This document shows positions 17,158 through 25,761 of a stretch of DNA of 64,000 nucleotides, one piece after another. How positions within the stretch are numbered: position 1 is the stretch's first letter; every line of letters starts with the position of its first letter. Made by a program: the position numbers and the translations under genes. The notes under the pieces are model-generated. The model searched no databases. It saw only the letters and a list, made by a program, of their open reading frames with translations, and was not told the DNA's origin. The DNA is from Paeniglutamicibacter antarcticus_C (GTDB lineage Bacteria; Actinomycetota; Actinomycetes; Actinomycetales; Micrococcaceae), in contig NZ_BAABLK010000036.1 of assembly GCF_039544305.1 (NCBI RefSeq), positions 1 through 64,000 of the forward strand, read 5' to 3'.

Positions 17158-17622
17158 ATGGACCCAGCCGCCGCCTTTGAACTCGTGATGCTCCTGCAGC
17201 AATTCGGGCAGGCCTCGGACCGGTACGTGGAATCCACCGGAACGCGCTACCGCACGCACCGCACCGACATGAATGCACTCTCGGTGATCATCGGCTTTGA
17301 GCGCGAGGGAACCTGCCCCACTCCCGGTGACCTCTCACGCATCCTGCAACTAAGCTCGCCGGCCACCAGTGCGATGCTCGACCGGCTCGAACGCATGGGC
17401 CACATCCAACGCTTGCGCATCGACAAGGACCGCCGCGTGGTGCGCATCAAGGCCACACCCAAGGCCCATGCCGATGGCAAGGCCATGTTCGCACCCCTGG
17501 CAACCAGCATGATGGGTGTTATCTCCGCATACACCCAGGAGGAGGTGAAGCTGATCTCGCGCTTCATGTCCGATGCAGCCGCCGGGGTGGACAAGGCCCG
17601 CCAAGACGGTGAAAATACGTAG
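17158..17622 (+). CDS. MarR-family transcriptional regulator
   Basis: A 154-residue winged-helix repressor. The recognition-helix region is LQLSSPATSAMLDRLERMGHI and the wing RLRIDKDRRVVRIKATPKA. Start set at ATG 17158, because a TACAAT -10 element ends 7 nt before it and no ribosome site is seen, so the mRNA is probably leaderless; ATG 17149 lies 9 nt upstream within the -10. Divergent from the MMPL exporter and presumably its drug- or lipid-responsive repressor. Confidence 0.85.
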   Translation: MDPAAAFELVMLLQQFGQASDRYVESTGTRYRTHRTDMNALSVIIGFEREGTCPTPGDLSRILQLSSPATSAMLDRLERMGHIQRLRIDKDRRVVRIKATPKAHADGKAMFAPLATSMMGVISAYTQEEVKLISRFMSDAAAGVDKARQDGENT

Positions 17623-17818
17623 GGCACACTACCCTCAGAGCGCAGGGACCAGCCCCGCTGCGGGCACCGGTTCCCAGTGGCGACCCACGATGGGGAATTG
17701 CACGTTCGCCTTCGCTTTTCGGCAGCTTCCCATGGCCGGAGGGCGCGAATCCCACTAGGCTCTGGTTCATGCTCCCCGGCCGCGTGCCCCCGCGCCGCAG
17801 ACCCCAAAGAAGCCCAAC

Positions 17819-19312
17819 ATGTCGATCAATGCCAGCAGCCCGCACGCTTCCAATCCCCTTGCCGCAGGGTTCAACTCGGCCACGGCCCTTGATTTTCCTT
17901 CCGCGTTCCGTTTTGGCTCGGCCACGGCTGCCTTCCAGGTTGAGGGTGCCAGCGGAGAAGACGGACGCCAGGAATCCATCTGGGACGCCTTCTGCAAGGT
18001 TCCCGGCGCGGTGTTCGGCGGCCATGACGGCTCCGTTGCCGCCGACCACTATCACCGGATGCCCCAGGACGTCGCGCTGATGGCAGATCTGGGTCTGGAC
18101 ACCTACCGCTTCTCCACCTCTTGGCCGCGCATCAAGCCCGGGGACGGGAAACTGAATCCGACGGGCCTGGACTTCTATTCCCGGCTCGTCGATGAATTGC
18201 TGGAACACGAGATCTCTCCCTGGCTCACCCTCTACCACTGGGACCTTCCCCAGGCGTTGGGCGAGCGCGGCGGCTGGGCGAACAGGGACACCGCCTACCG
18301 CTTCGCCGACTACGCCCTGGAGGTGTTCGAACACCTCGGGGACCGGGTTTCCGACTGGACCACACTGAACGAACCTTGGTGCTCATCCTTCCTTTCCCAC
18401 GCCGGCGGCGAACACGCCCCGGGGCACACCGCCCCTTCCGAGGCAGTGGCAGCGGCGCACCACCTGCTCCTGGGCCACGGCCTGGCCACATCGGCCATGC
18501 GGGAGGCCGCCGGTCCCGGGCACCGCCTGGGAATCACACTGAACTTCACGCTCGCCGATCCAGCGGATCCGGACTCCCCCGCGGACACCGATGCCGCTCG
18601 ACGCATCGACGGGTCCTTCAACAGGGTCTTCCTGGACCCCGTCTTTCGCGGCAGCTACCCCTCCGACGTACTTGAGGACATGGCGCAGGCCGGACTGGGC
18701 CGCCACATCCGGGACAACGACATGGAGATCATTGCCGCACCGATCAACGTGTTGGGCGTGAACTACTACAACGGGGTCATGGTGGCCGGCCCCGTCGACC
18801 CACCCATCGCGGATTCGGAACTGGCGTTCGCCTCCGAACGGGGGCTGGCACGCAGGTCCCCGATGGTGGGCAGCGAACGGGTGCAGGAGATCTCCCGCGG
18901 ACTGCCGCGCACCGCCATGGGCTGGGAGGTGCAGCCCGAGGGCCTTGAACGACTGCTGCTTCGCCTGCAGGACCAGTACACCGGGCCAGCCGGCATCCCC
19001 ATGGTGATCACCGAGAACGGTGCCGCCTACCAGGATGTGCCCGATGCAGACGGGTTTGTCGATGACAGCCGGGACCGCCTGGCTTTCATCGATGCACACC
19101 TGCGGGCGGTGCACCGCGCCATGGAACGCGGCGCCGATGTCCGGGGGTATCTGGTGTGGTCCCTGTTGGATAACTTCGAATGGGCTTTTGGCTATTCCAA
19201 GCGCTTTGGGATCGTGCGCGTCGACTACGAATCCCAGCGGCGCATCCCCAAGGCCTCGGCGCTGTGGTACGCCCGCGTTGCCGCATCGCACCAAGTCCCG
19301 GCATGGACCTAG
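17819..19312 (+). CDS. bgl: Glycoside hydrolase family 1 beta-glucosidase
   Basis: A 497-residue retaining beta-glycosidase. The acid/base glutamate is E185 in TLNEPW and the nucleophile E399 in VITENG. The N-terminal FRFGSATAAFQVEGA signature starts at ~31, and WSLLDNFEWAFGYSKRFG near 460 forms the aglycone side. There is no signal peptide, so it acts on imported disaccharides such as cellobiose. No sugar transporter or LacI regulator is adjacent. Length is normal for the family. Confidence 0.93.
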   Translation: MSINASSPHASNPLAAGFNSATALDFPSAFRFGSATAAFQVEGASGEDGRQESIWDAFCKVPGAVFGGHDGSVAADHYHRMPQDVALMADLGLDTYRFSTSWPRIKPGDGKLNPTGLDFYSRLVDELLEHEISPWLTLYHWDLPQALGERGGWANRDTAYRFADYALEVFEHLGDRVSDWTTLNEPWCSSFLSHAGGEHAPGHTAPSEAVAAAHHLLLGHGLATSAMREAAGPGHRLGITLNFTLADPADPDSPADTDAARRIDGSFNRVFLDPVFRGSYPSDVLEDMAQAGLGRHIRDNDMEIIAAPINVLGVNYYNGVMVAGPVDPPIADSELAFASERGLARRSPMVGSERVQEISRGLPRTAMGWEVQPEGLERLLLRLQDQYTGPAGIPMVITENGAAYQDVPDADGFVDDSRDRLAFIDAHLRAVHRAMERGADVRGYLVWSLLDNFEWAFGYSKRFGIVRVDYESQRRIPKASALWYARVAASHQVPAWT

Positions 19313-19400
19313 CCGGCCTCCGCGTGAGCCGGTCCTCGCGGGCGCGGCGCCGGGGCCACTGACGGTACGGTTTGCAGCGGCGCTACCCTAAGCTTGTGCG

Positions 19401-20021
19401 GTGACTCTTTCCCTTTGGCTTTCGCTGCTTGGCGCCTCCACGCTAATCAGCTTCACCCCCGGAGCCGGGGCCATCAACACCATGACCAACTCCCTGAACT
19501 CCGGCTTCCGCCGGTCCATGTGGGGCATCCTGGGCCAGCAGGCCGCCCTACTGGTCCACGTGGTCATCGTTGCCGCCGGGGTGGGGCTGCTGGTCTCGCG
19601 TTCCCCGGTGTTCTTTACCGCCATCCGATACGCCGGTGCCGCCTACCTGGTGTATCTGGGGGTCCGACTGATCCTGGCCAAGGCGCAGGAGAGCGGGGAC
19701 ATCGATGTGCGCGGGCGCGAATCGGCTGCCTCGATGTTCCGTCGCGGGTTGTGGGTCAACCTGCTCAACCCCAAGGCGATCGTTTTCTTCCTGGCGTTCA
19801 CCCCGCAATTCATCAGGCTTGATGCCCCGGTGCTCTCGCAATACCTGATCTTCATCGGCACCATCGTGGCGGTGGACATCGTGGTGATGTGGCTGTTCTT
19901 CGCCGCCTCCGCCAAGAGCTTCAGCCGCTTCACGGCGACCGAACGCGGACAACGGATCCTCAATCTTCTCTTCGGCACCCTCTTCATCTTCGTCGCCGCA
20001 CTGCTGGTGTTCATCCACTGA
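19401..20021 (+). CDS. LysE-family amino-acid exporter
   Basis: A 206-residue protein with six membrane helices (LysE/RhtB superfamily). Signatures are SFTPGAGAINTMTNSLNSG at the N-terminus, AYLVYLGVRLI in the middle and GLWVNLLNPKAIVFFLAF. These proteins efflux amino acids or homoserine lactones; specificity cannot be told. Start is GTG 19401. Monocistronic. Confidence 0.88.
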   Translation: MTLSLWLSLLGASTLISFTPGAGAINTMTNSLNSGFRRSMWGILGQQAALLVHVVIVAAGVGLLVSRSPVFFTAIRYAGAAYLVYLGVRLILAKAQESGDIDVRGRESAASMFRRGLWVNLLNPKAIVFFLAFTPQFIRLDAPVLSQYLIFIGTIVAVDIVVMWLFFAASAKSFSRFTATERGQRILNLLFGTLFIFVAALLVFIH

Positions 20022-20138
20022 GCCCGCCCCCGCGTCTTCACGACCAGGGTGCGGTTGTGAAGGGCACAATCCGATAACCATCGACCCTAACCGTGTTTAG
20101 CACTGTCACTAGGGGCGTAAGAGTCCTAGACTAAAAAC

Positions 20139-20648
20139 ATGTTTCGGATAATGACAGTGTGTACGGGCAATATCTGCCGTTCCCCCATGGCCGAGTACAT
20201 GATCCGCACCGCGCTTGAGGATGCGGGGATCACGGATGTCGCCATCGAGTCCGCCGGTACCAGTGACGGGGAGGTCGGCCACGGGATCGACCCACGCGCC
20301 GCCGCCATCTTGCAGTCCCATGGAATCAACGCCGAGGAACACGTCGCGCGCACCCTGGACCCGGATTCGCTGCCCGGGGTAGATCTGCTGCTTGCCATGG
20401 ACCAGGACCACCACGCGGTGCTCTCAAAGTTGATTCCCACCGATCCAGCAACACCTCGCCCTGAACTTCGCATGATGCGGTCCTTCGACACCTCGCTGGC
20501 TTCGGCGCCGATCGGGGAACAAGACATATACGATCCCTGGTTCGGCGATTCAGCCGACTTCCGCCTGTGCTGGCAAATGGTCAACGCCGCCATACCGGGA
20601 GTACTGGACTACGTGCGCGCCCACACCATGCCCTCACGTGGCAACTAA
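20139..20648 (+). CDS. Low-molecular-weight protein-tyrosine phosphatase
   Basis: A 169-residue phosphatase with the P-loop CTGNICRS at residues 8-15 (nucleophile C8, R14) and the general acid D132 in the conserved DPW motif. Such enzymes (Ptp/Wzb/PtpA type) dephosphorylate tyrosine or arginine residues or polysaccharide co-polymerases. A -10-like TAGACT (20127-20132) ends 6 nt before the ATG with no ribosome site, consistent with a leaderless transcript. The 3' end overlaps the next gene by 11 bp. Confidence 0.92.
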   Translation: MFRIMTVCTGNICRSPMAEYMIRTALEDAGITDVAIESAGTSDGEVGHGIDPRAAAILQSHGINAEEHVARTLDPDSLPGVDLLLAMDQDHHAVLSKLIPTDPATPRPELRMMRSFDTSLASAPIGEQDIYDPWFGDSADFRLCWQMVNAAIPGVLDYVRAHTMPSRGN

Positions 20649-22680
20649 CCCCGTCCTGGTCCTTGGCATCGATGGCCGCTCCGGAGCAGGGAAAAGCACG
20701 CTTGCCGCCGAGCTCGCCACGGCGCTGCGTCGCCACCGCGAGGTAGCACTCTTCCACCTGGAGGACATATATCCCGGCTGGGACGGGCTGGCTGCGGGCA
20801 CCGCAGCCTATGTAGAAACGGTCCTGGGTCCCTTGGTGAACAACCAGGCGGCAACGTGGAAGACCTGGGACTGGGCCCAGGGCACAACCGGCGAGCCCTC
20901 CACCTTGTCCCCCGCCCCTGTCATCATCATCGAAGGCGTCGGCGCCGGCTGCGAGGCCGCCCGTCCGCTGCTCGACGCACTAATCTGGGTGCAGGTCCCC
21001 GAAGAAACCCGCAAGGCACGGGCCCTGGCCCGGGACGGGGAAACCTTCGCATCCCACTGGGATTCCTGGGCGGCCCAGGAAGACACCTACCTCTCCACGG
21101 ATGCGGTGCCCGCCCACGCCGATATCACTATTCAGAACCGTGCCGATGGCAGTGCCACCGAGCACCTGCTGCGTGCACTGCAGGCCCTGCCTGCCTGCAA
21201 CCGGGTATTGGCACCCGAACGCTCCCAGAGTGCGGCGCTTGAACCGCTGCACCGGATTGTGGATGCCGCCCCCGACGCCTCTGCGCTCTTCGAATCGCTC
21301 TTTGGCCAGGCACGCCACGCGGTGCTGCTGGAATCGAGCAACCTCGGCTTCACGGACCCGCGCCAGCGCAACCGATATTCCATCATGGGCGCAGCCACCA
21401 CCGATGCGTGCGCGATCTACGAACAACGCCACTCCGCAGGAATCCTGCGCGAGGGCACCGCCACCGCGCGGATCACCGGAGGGTTCTTTGATTGGCTTGC
21501 CGACACGTGGGATTCGGGGCCCGCCCGGGCAAACCCCGCGGACCTGCCGTTCCTTCCAGGGTGGCTTGGCTACCTCGGATATGAGCTCAAGCGCGAAACA
21601 GGCGGCACCGACAACCACGTTTCCTCCACGGAACCCGGCGCCCCCGCCGACGCCATTTTGATCAGGCCTTCCAGGGTCGTGGTCATTGACCACCTTTGCT
21701 CCACCGTGCACCTGATCGCCTCCCCGGGCGCCGACGCCGACGGCTTCCTTGACGGGGCCGCAGCGCTGCTGGAGGCGGGCCCGGGCAACGCAGCCGTGCC
21801 GCCGCCCCTTGGTCCGGCCCCGCTTTTCACCCTGCGCGATGGGCGCACCGGCTATCTGGCCAAGGTCCGTGCCGCGAAGGAACAGATCCGCCAAGGCAAC
21901 AGCTACGAAGTCTGTTTGACCACGTCCCTGGCCGCAGCCGCGATCGACTGCGACCCCTGGGAAAACTACCTGCGCCTGCGTGCCGGGAACCCCGCACCCT
22001 TCGCGCACTACCTGCGCTTCGGGGACTTCGCCAGCGCCAGCACGTCCCCCGAGCGCTTCCTATGCCTGGATGCCGATGGATGGATGCGTGCAGAGCCCAT
22101 CAAGGGCACCCGGCCACGCGGATCAACGCAGGCAGCCGATGAAGCGCTTCTTGCGGACTTGGCCTCCTCCCCCAAGGACCGCGCCGAGAACATCATGATC
22201 GTTGACTTGCTGCGCAACGACCTCTCACGCTTTGCCGTGCCCGGCACGCTGTCGGTACAGCGCCTGTGCGCCATTGAGAGCTACGCGAGCGTGCACCAGA
22301 TGGTCTCAACCATCGCGGCGAAACTGCTGCCCGGTGCGCCGCGTGCCGAGGCGATTGCCGCTGCGTTCCCCGCTGGATCCATGACAGGGGCCCCAAAGGT
22401 CTCCACCATGGCGATCCTCGACTCCTTGGAGGAAGGGGTTGCCCGCGGCATGTATTCCGGCGTCGTCGGGTACTTCTCCGCCACCGGTGCAAGCGATCTT
22501 TCCGTAGTGATCCGCACCCTGGTGATGAGCCGTAAACCAGGGGCCGGAACCTGGGACCTTTCCCTGGGGGTGGGCGGGGCGATCACCGCGGACTCCTCCC
22601 CTGCAGAGGAATGGGACGAGGTACGCACCAAGGCCTTCGGCGTGCTCTGCGCACTGGGCTCGGCCTTCCCCGACAGCTAG
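20638..22680 (+). CDS. pabB: Aminodeoxychorismate synthase I (PabB) fused to an N-terminal P-loop kinase-like domain
   Basis: A 680-residue two-domain protein. Residues 1-~190 form a uridine-kinase-like P-loop domain: Walker A GIDGRSGAGKST at 10-21, a VIIIEGVGAG strand and RKARALARDG. Residues ~205-680 are a chorismate-binding enzyme: EPIKGTRPRG, DLLRNDLSRF, PAGSMTGAPK and YSGVVGYFS are PabB/TrpE active-site motifs. It makes 4-amino-4-deoxychorismate for folate. GTG start, overlapping the phosphatase gene by 11 bp and so translationally coupled. A PabC-like gene lies 1.6 kb downstream. The kinase-like part has no obvious folate role. Confidence 0.88.
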   Translation: MATNPVLVLGIDGRSGAGKSTLAAELATALRRHREVALFHLEDIYPGWDGLAAGTAAYVETVLGPLVNNQAATWKTWDWAQGTTGEPSTLSPAPVIIIEGVGAGCEAARPLLDALIWVQVPEETRKARALARDGETFASHWDSWAAQEDTYLSTDAVPAHADITIQNRADGSATEHLLRALQALPACNRVLAPERSQSAALEPLHRIVDAAPDASALFESLFGQARHAVLLESSNLGFTDPRQRNRYSIMGAATTDACAIYEQRHSAGILREGTATARITGGFFDWLADTWDSGPARANPADLPFLPGWLGYLGYELKRETGGTDNHVSSTEPGAPADAILIRPSRVVVIDHLCSTVHLIASPGADADGFLDGAAALLEAGPGNAAVPPPLGPAPLFTLRDGRTGYLAKVRAAKEQIRQGNSYEVCLTTSLAAAAIDCDPWENYLRLRAGNPAPFAHYLRFGDFASASTSPERFLCLDADGWMRAEPIKGTRPRGSTQAADEALLADLASSPKDRAENIMIVDLLRNDLSRFAVPGTLSVQRLCAIESYASVHQMVSTIAAKLLPGAPRAEAIAAAFPAGSMTGAPKVSTMAILDSLEEGVARGMYSGVVGYFSATGASDLSVVIRTLVMSRKPGAGTWDLSLGVGGAITADSSPAEEWDEVRTKAFGVLCALGSAFPDS

Positions 22681-22701
22681 GTTCCGTGCACCACGTGGTG
22701 C

Positions 22702-24192
22702 CTATTGCAAGGTGGCCGAGAGCCTCGCCACGTTGTCGATCCACCGGCTGATCGGGGTGCGGGTGTCCCATTGCTCAAGGGTCAGTTCCGTGGCAACCGC
22801 CCGGTATGCGTCCTGCACCCTCATCAGTTCCTTGACCGGGGCTGCGCCCAGAAGCATCAAGGTGATTTCGAGGTTCAGCGAAAAGGACCGCATGTCCATG
22901 TTCGAGGAGCCCATCACCACGACGTCGTTGTCCACTGCCATGCATTTGGAATGCAGCACGGTGGGAGCGGGGTAGCGGTAGATGCGCACCCCTGCCCGCA
23001 ACAGCATCTCGTAGTAGGACTGCTGGGCGTGCTGCACCAGAGCCTGGTCGCCCTTCTCGCAGACGAAAAGCTCCACAGCAACACCGCGCTGGGCGGCGGT
23101 GGTGATCGCGTAAAGCAGCGAGTCGTCGGGAACAAAATACGGGCTGGTGATCGAGAGCCGTTCGGTGGCCGAATAGATCAGCGTGTTGAACAAGCGAAGG
23201 TTGTTTTCCGATTCGAACCCCGGCCCGCTGGGCACCAGTTGGCCGATGCTTTCACCAGCGTCGGGCATCTCATGCATTGTTTCGGCCACGATCGCCAGGT
23301 CGTGGAGCAGGTCCTCGTCGCCTTCCTGGGACCAGTCCGTCGCGAAGACCACGTCGAAGCTGCCCACCAGCGGTCCACGGACCTTGACCATCAGCTCGAC
23401 CCATTCACGTCCGATGGCGTGCGCGCTGGCCCGCTTGTACCCGGGCTCGATGAGGTTCTGGCTGCCGGTGAAGGCCACTTCCCCGTCCACCACCACGATC
23501 TTGCGGTGGTTGCGCAAATCCGGGCGCCGCCATCGGCGCTGGAAGGGCGCCAGCGGCAGCATCCGTCGCCATTTGATGCCCGCCGCGCTCATCCGCCTCA
23601 CCAGCCCGAAGTACCCGCTGACGCGCAGCGAGCCCAGGTGGTCAAAGAGCACCCTGACCTTCACCCCGCGGGCCACCGCGCGTTCCATGGCCTCAAGAAT
23701 GGGCCCGACGTATTGATCGTCCTCGCCGATGATGTAGAACTGCACATGCACGTAGCGACGGGCCCCGTCGATTTCCATGCGCATCTCATCGAGGAATTCC
23801 CGGTACCCGGTGATGAACTTGATTGAGTTTCCTGCCTGCAGGGGCAACGCCCCCAGCGTCCTGTTCAGCTCGACGGCCGAGAGCACCCATTCAGGGGCCT
23901 GCGGTGCCCACCGATCATCACTCATGTGCTGGGTGGATTCAAGGATCGAGTCGTTGACGCTGCGCTGGCGTTCGATCCGGCGCCGGGAAAGCTTGTTGTT
24001 TCCAAAGAGCAGGTAGATCACCAGACCCACCACGGGAATGAAGAAGATCGCCAGCAGCCATGCCATGGCCGTTGTCGGGCGGCGGTTGCCCGGCACGATC
24101 CCTACCATGACGATTCGGATGGTCAGCTCGATGCCCACGGCGACCGACCACAAGGCGGCGCCCATTGTCAGCGCATCGTTGCCCAAAGCCAT
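22702..24192 (-). CDS. cls: Cardiolipin synthase (phospholipase D superfamily)
   Basis: A 496-residue membrane enzyme that condenses two phosphatidylglycerols into cardiolipin. Two N-terminal membrane helices (WLLAIFFIPVVGLVIYLLFG) precede the two HKD catalytic motifs, NHRKIVVVDGEVAFTGSQN (~235) and LHSKCMAVDNDVVVMGSSN (~415). Length and architecture are normal. It converges on pabB with only 21 bp between stops, and diverges from the PabC-like gene. Confidence 0.93.
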   Translation of the reverse strand: MALGNDALTMGAALWSVAVGIELTIRIVMVGIVPGNRRPTTAMAWLLAIFFIPVVGLVIYLLFGNNKLSRRRIERQRSVNDSILESTQHMSDDRWAPQAPEWVLSAVELNRTLGALPLQAGNSIKFITGYREFLDEMRMEIDGARRYVHVQFYIIGEDDQYVGPILEAMERAVARGVKVRVLFDHLGSLRVSGYFGLVRRMSAAGIKWRRMLPLAPFQRRWRRPDLRNHRKIVVVDGEVAFTGSQNLIEPGYKRASAHAIGREWVELMVKVRGPLVGSFDVVFATDWSQEGDEDLLHDLAIVAETMHEMPDAGESIGQLVPSGPGFESENNLRLFNTLIYSATERLSITSPYFVPDDSLLYAITTAAQRGVAVELFVCEKGDQALVQHAQQSYYEMLLRAGVRIYRYPAPTVLHSKCMAVDNDVVVMGSSNMDMRSFSLNLEITLMLLGAAPVKELMRVQDAYRAVATELTLEQWDTRTPISRWIDNVARLSATLQ

Positions 24193-24292
24193 GGAACCCT
24201 CCTTGCCAGTGACCGATTCGATGATTCATCCCAGACTACCGCCGAGTCGCGAAACACCGGAGATCCACGGGTGCGGCTGTAATCTTGTAGCC

Positions 24293-25168
24293 ATGACTGC
24301 ACTTGTGTTCCTTGACCCCGATTTTTCCGCCGGTCGCATCGCGGATGACACCGCGGCCCAGCTCTCGGTCCTTGACCAGGGGGTGACTCGAGGTGACGGG
24401 ATCTTCGAGTCCGCGCTCTACACCCGCCAGGTGGTCCGCAAGCTGGACGCGCACCTGGCCCGCCTGCGTGTTTCGGCCCAAGTCTGCGACCTGCGGATCC
24501 CCGACGAAGGTGCTTGGCGTGCCGCCATCGAGACGGCCGTGGCCGAGTTCGATGCCGCCACGCCGTGTGCGGAGGCCGTCGTGAAGCTGGTGGCTACCCG
24601 CGGCTCCGATGAAACTGGGGTTGGAACCAGCTGGGTCATGGTCTCCCCCGCCCCTGAGCTGGGCCGGAAGCAGCGCGAGGCTGGGGTGTCGGTGCTCCTG
24701 TTGGACCGTGGCTACGACTCGACGGTCGCCGAGCGCGCACCGTGGCTGTTGATGGGCGCCAAAACCCTGTCCTACGCCGTGAACATGGCGGCCCTGCGCC
24801 ATGCCCGGAAGCAGGGTGCCGAGGACGTCATCTTCATTTCCAGCGACGGAATCGTCTTGGAGGGCCCGACCTCCACCGTCTTGCTAGCGCACCGTGACGG
24901 GGACACCAAGCGGCTGATCACCCCCACGCTGGAAACCGGCATCCTCCCTGGTACCACCCAGGGAGCGATTTTTGCCGCCGCGAAGGAAGCAGGCTGGGAA
25001 CTGGGCTACGGGCCGCTGGTGCCCGAACATCTCATGGATGCTGAGGGCGTCTGGCTGGTGTCCAGTGTCCGGCTGCTGACTCCGGTGAACTCCCTTGACG
25101 GGACCCCGATTGCCCGCGACGCGGAGCTGCATGAGGAACTGACAGCGATGGTCAACGCCATCGAGTAA
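24293..25168 (+). CDS. pabC: Aminodeoxychorismate lyase-like class IV aminotransferase
   Basis: A 291-residue fold-type IV PLP enzyme. The PLP lysine is K157 in LLMGAKTLSYAVNM, and the substrate-entry motif is DQGVTRGDGIFES near the N-terminus, with ETGILPGTTQ binding PLP phosphate. With pabB nearby the best call is 4-amino-4-deoxychorismate lyase for para-aminobenzoate; a branched-chain or D-amino-acid transaminase is possible. Start at ATG 24293, conserved family N-terminus. Divergent from cls. Confidence 0.8.
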   Translation: MTALVFLDPDFSAGRIADDTAAQLSVLDQGVTRGDGIFESALYTRQVVRKLDAHLARLRVSAQVCDLRIPDEGAWRAAIETAVAEFDAATPCAEAVVKLVATRGSDETGVGTSWVMVSPAPELGRKQREAGVSVLLLDRGYDSTVAERAPWLLMGAKTLSYAVNMAALRHARKQGAEDVIFISSDGIVLEGPTSTVLLAHRDGDTKRLITPTLETGILPGTTQGAIFAAAKEAGWELGYGPLVPEHLMDAEGVWLVSSVRLLTPVNSLDGTPIARDAELHEELTAMVNAIE

Positions 25169-25213
25169 TCGTTCTCCCCCTGCGGGGAGAACCTGCCGAA
25201 AGGGGTTTCTTCG

Positions 25214-25693
25214 GTGCAAGAACTTTTCCAGCTGGTACCCGCCGCCTACGTGGTGTTTCGCCGCGGAAGCCAGGTGCTGCTGCAGTTGCGCCAAAACACC
25301 GGCTTCATGGACGGGCACTGGGCCTGCGCCGCGGCCGGGCACGTCGAGGCCGGGGAATCAGCGCTCGCCGCAGCGCTCCGCGAGGCATCCGAGGAAACCG
25401 GTCTCCAGGTGGACCCTCTGGACCTGTTGCCGCTGAGTACGCTGCACCGGAGCAGCGGCGGGCAGGGTGCCTTGGCCCAGCGCGTCGATTTCTTTTTCTC
25501 CGCCACCCGCTGGAAAGGAACGGCAAGGATCATGGAGCCGGGCAAGTGCGCGGCCATGGAATGGTTCGACCTGGCGGGACTGCCCGAACCCATACCGGAG
25601 CACGAACGCTACGTGCTGGAGAACCTTGCCGCGGGAACCCTGCCGGCGATTGCCTCTCTGGGCTTCGAGGACCGACCACTCCCTGGGCCTTAA
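25214..25693 (+). CDS. NUDIX hydrolase
   Basis: A 159-residue pyrophosphohydrolase. The Nudix box GHVEAGESALAAALREASEETGL (quoted in part: ALREASEETGL) has all metal-binding glutamates. The N-terminus LVPAAYVVFRRGSQVLLQLR is that of the MutT/RppH-like group. Substrate unknown; may clean damaged nucleotides or thiamine-related diphosphates. GTG start 45 bp after pabC with AAAGGGG upstream, so likely cotranscribed. Confidence 0.85.
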   Translation: MQELFQLVPAAYVVFRRGSQVLLQLRQNTGFMDGHWACAAAGHVEAGESALAAALREASEETGLQVDPLDLLPLSTLHRSSGGQGALAQRVDFFFSATRWKGTARIMEPGKCAAMEWFDLAGLPEPIPEHERYVLENLAAGTLPAIASLGFEDRPLPGP

Positions 25694-25761
25694 ACAACGA
25701 GGGTCCGGCCTTTCGGGATCCGTGGGATGCCAAGAGGTCGAACCCCGCCTAGGCCCGGGGC

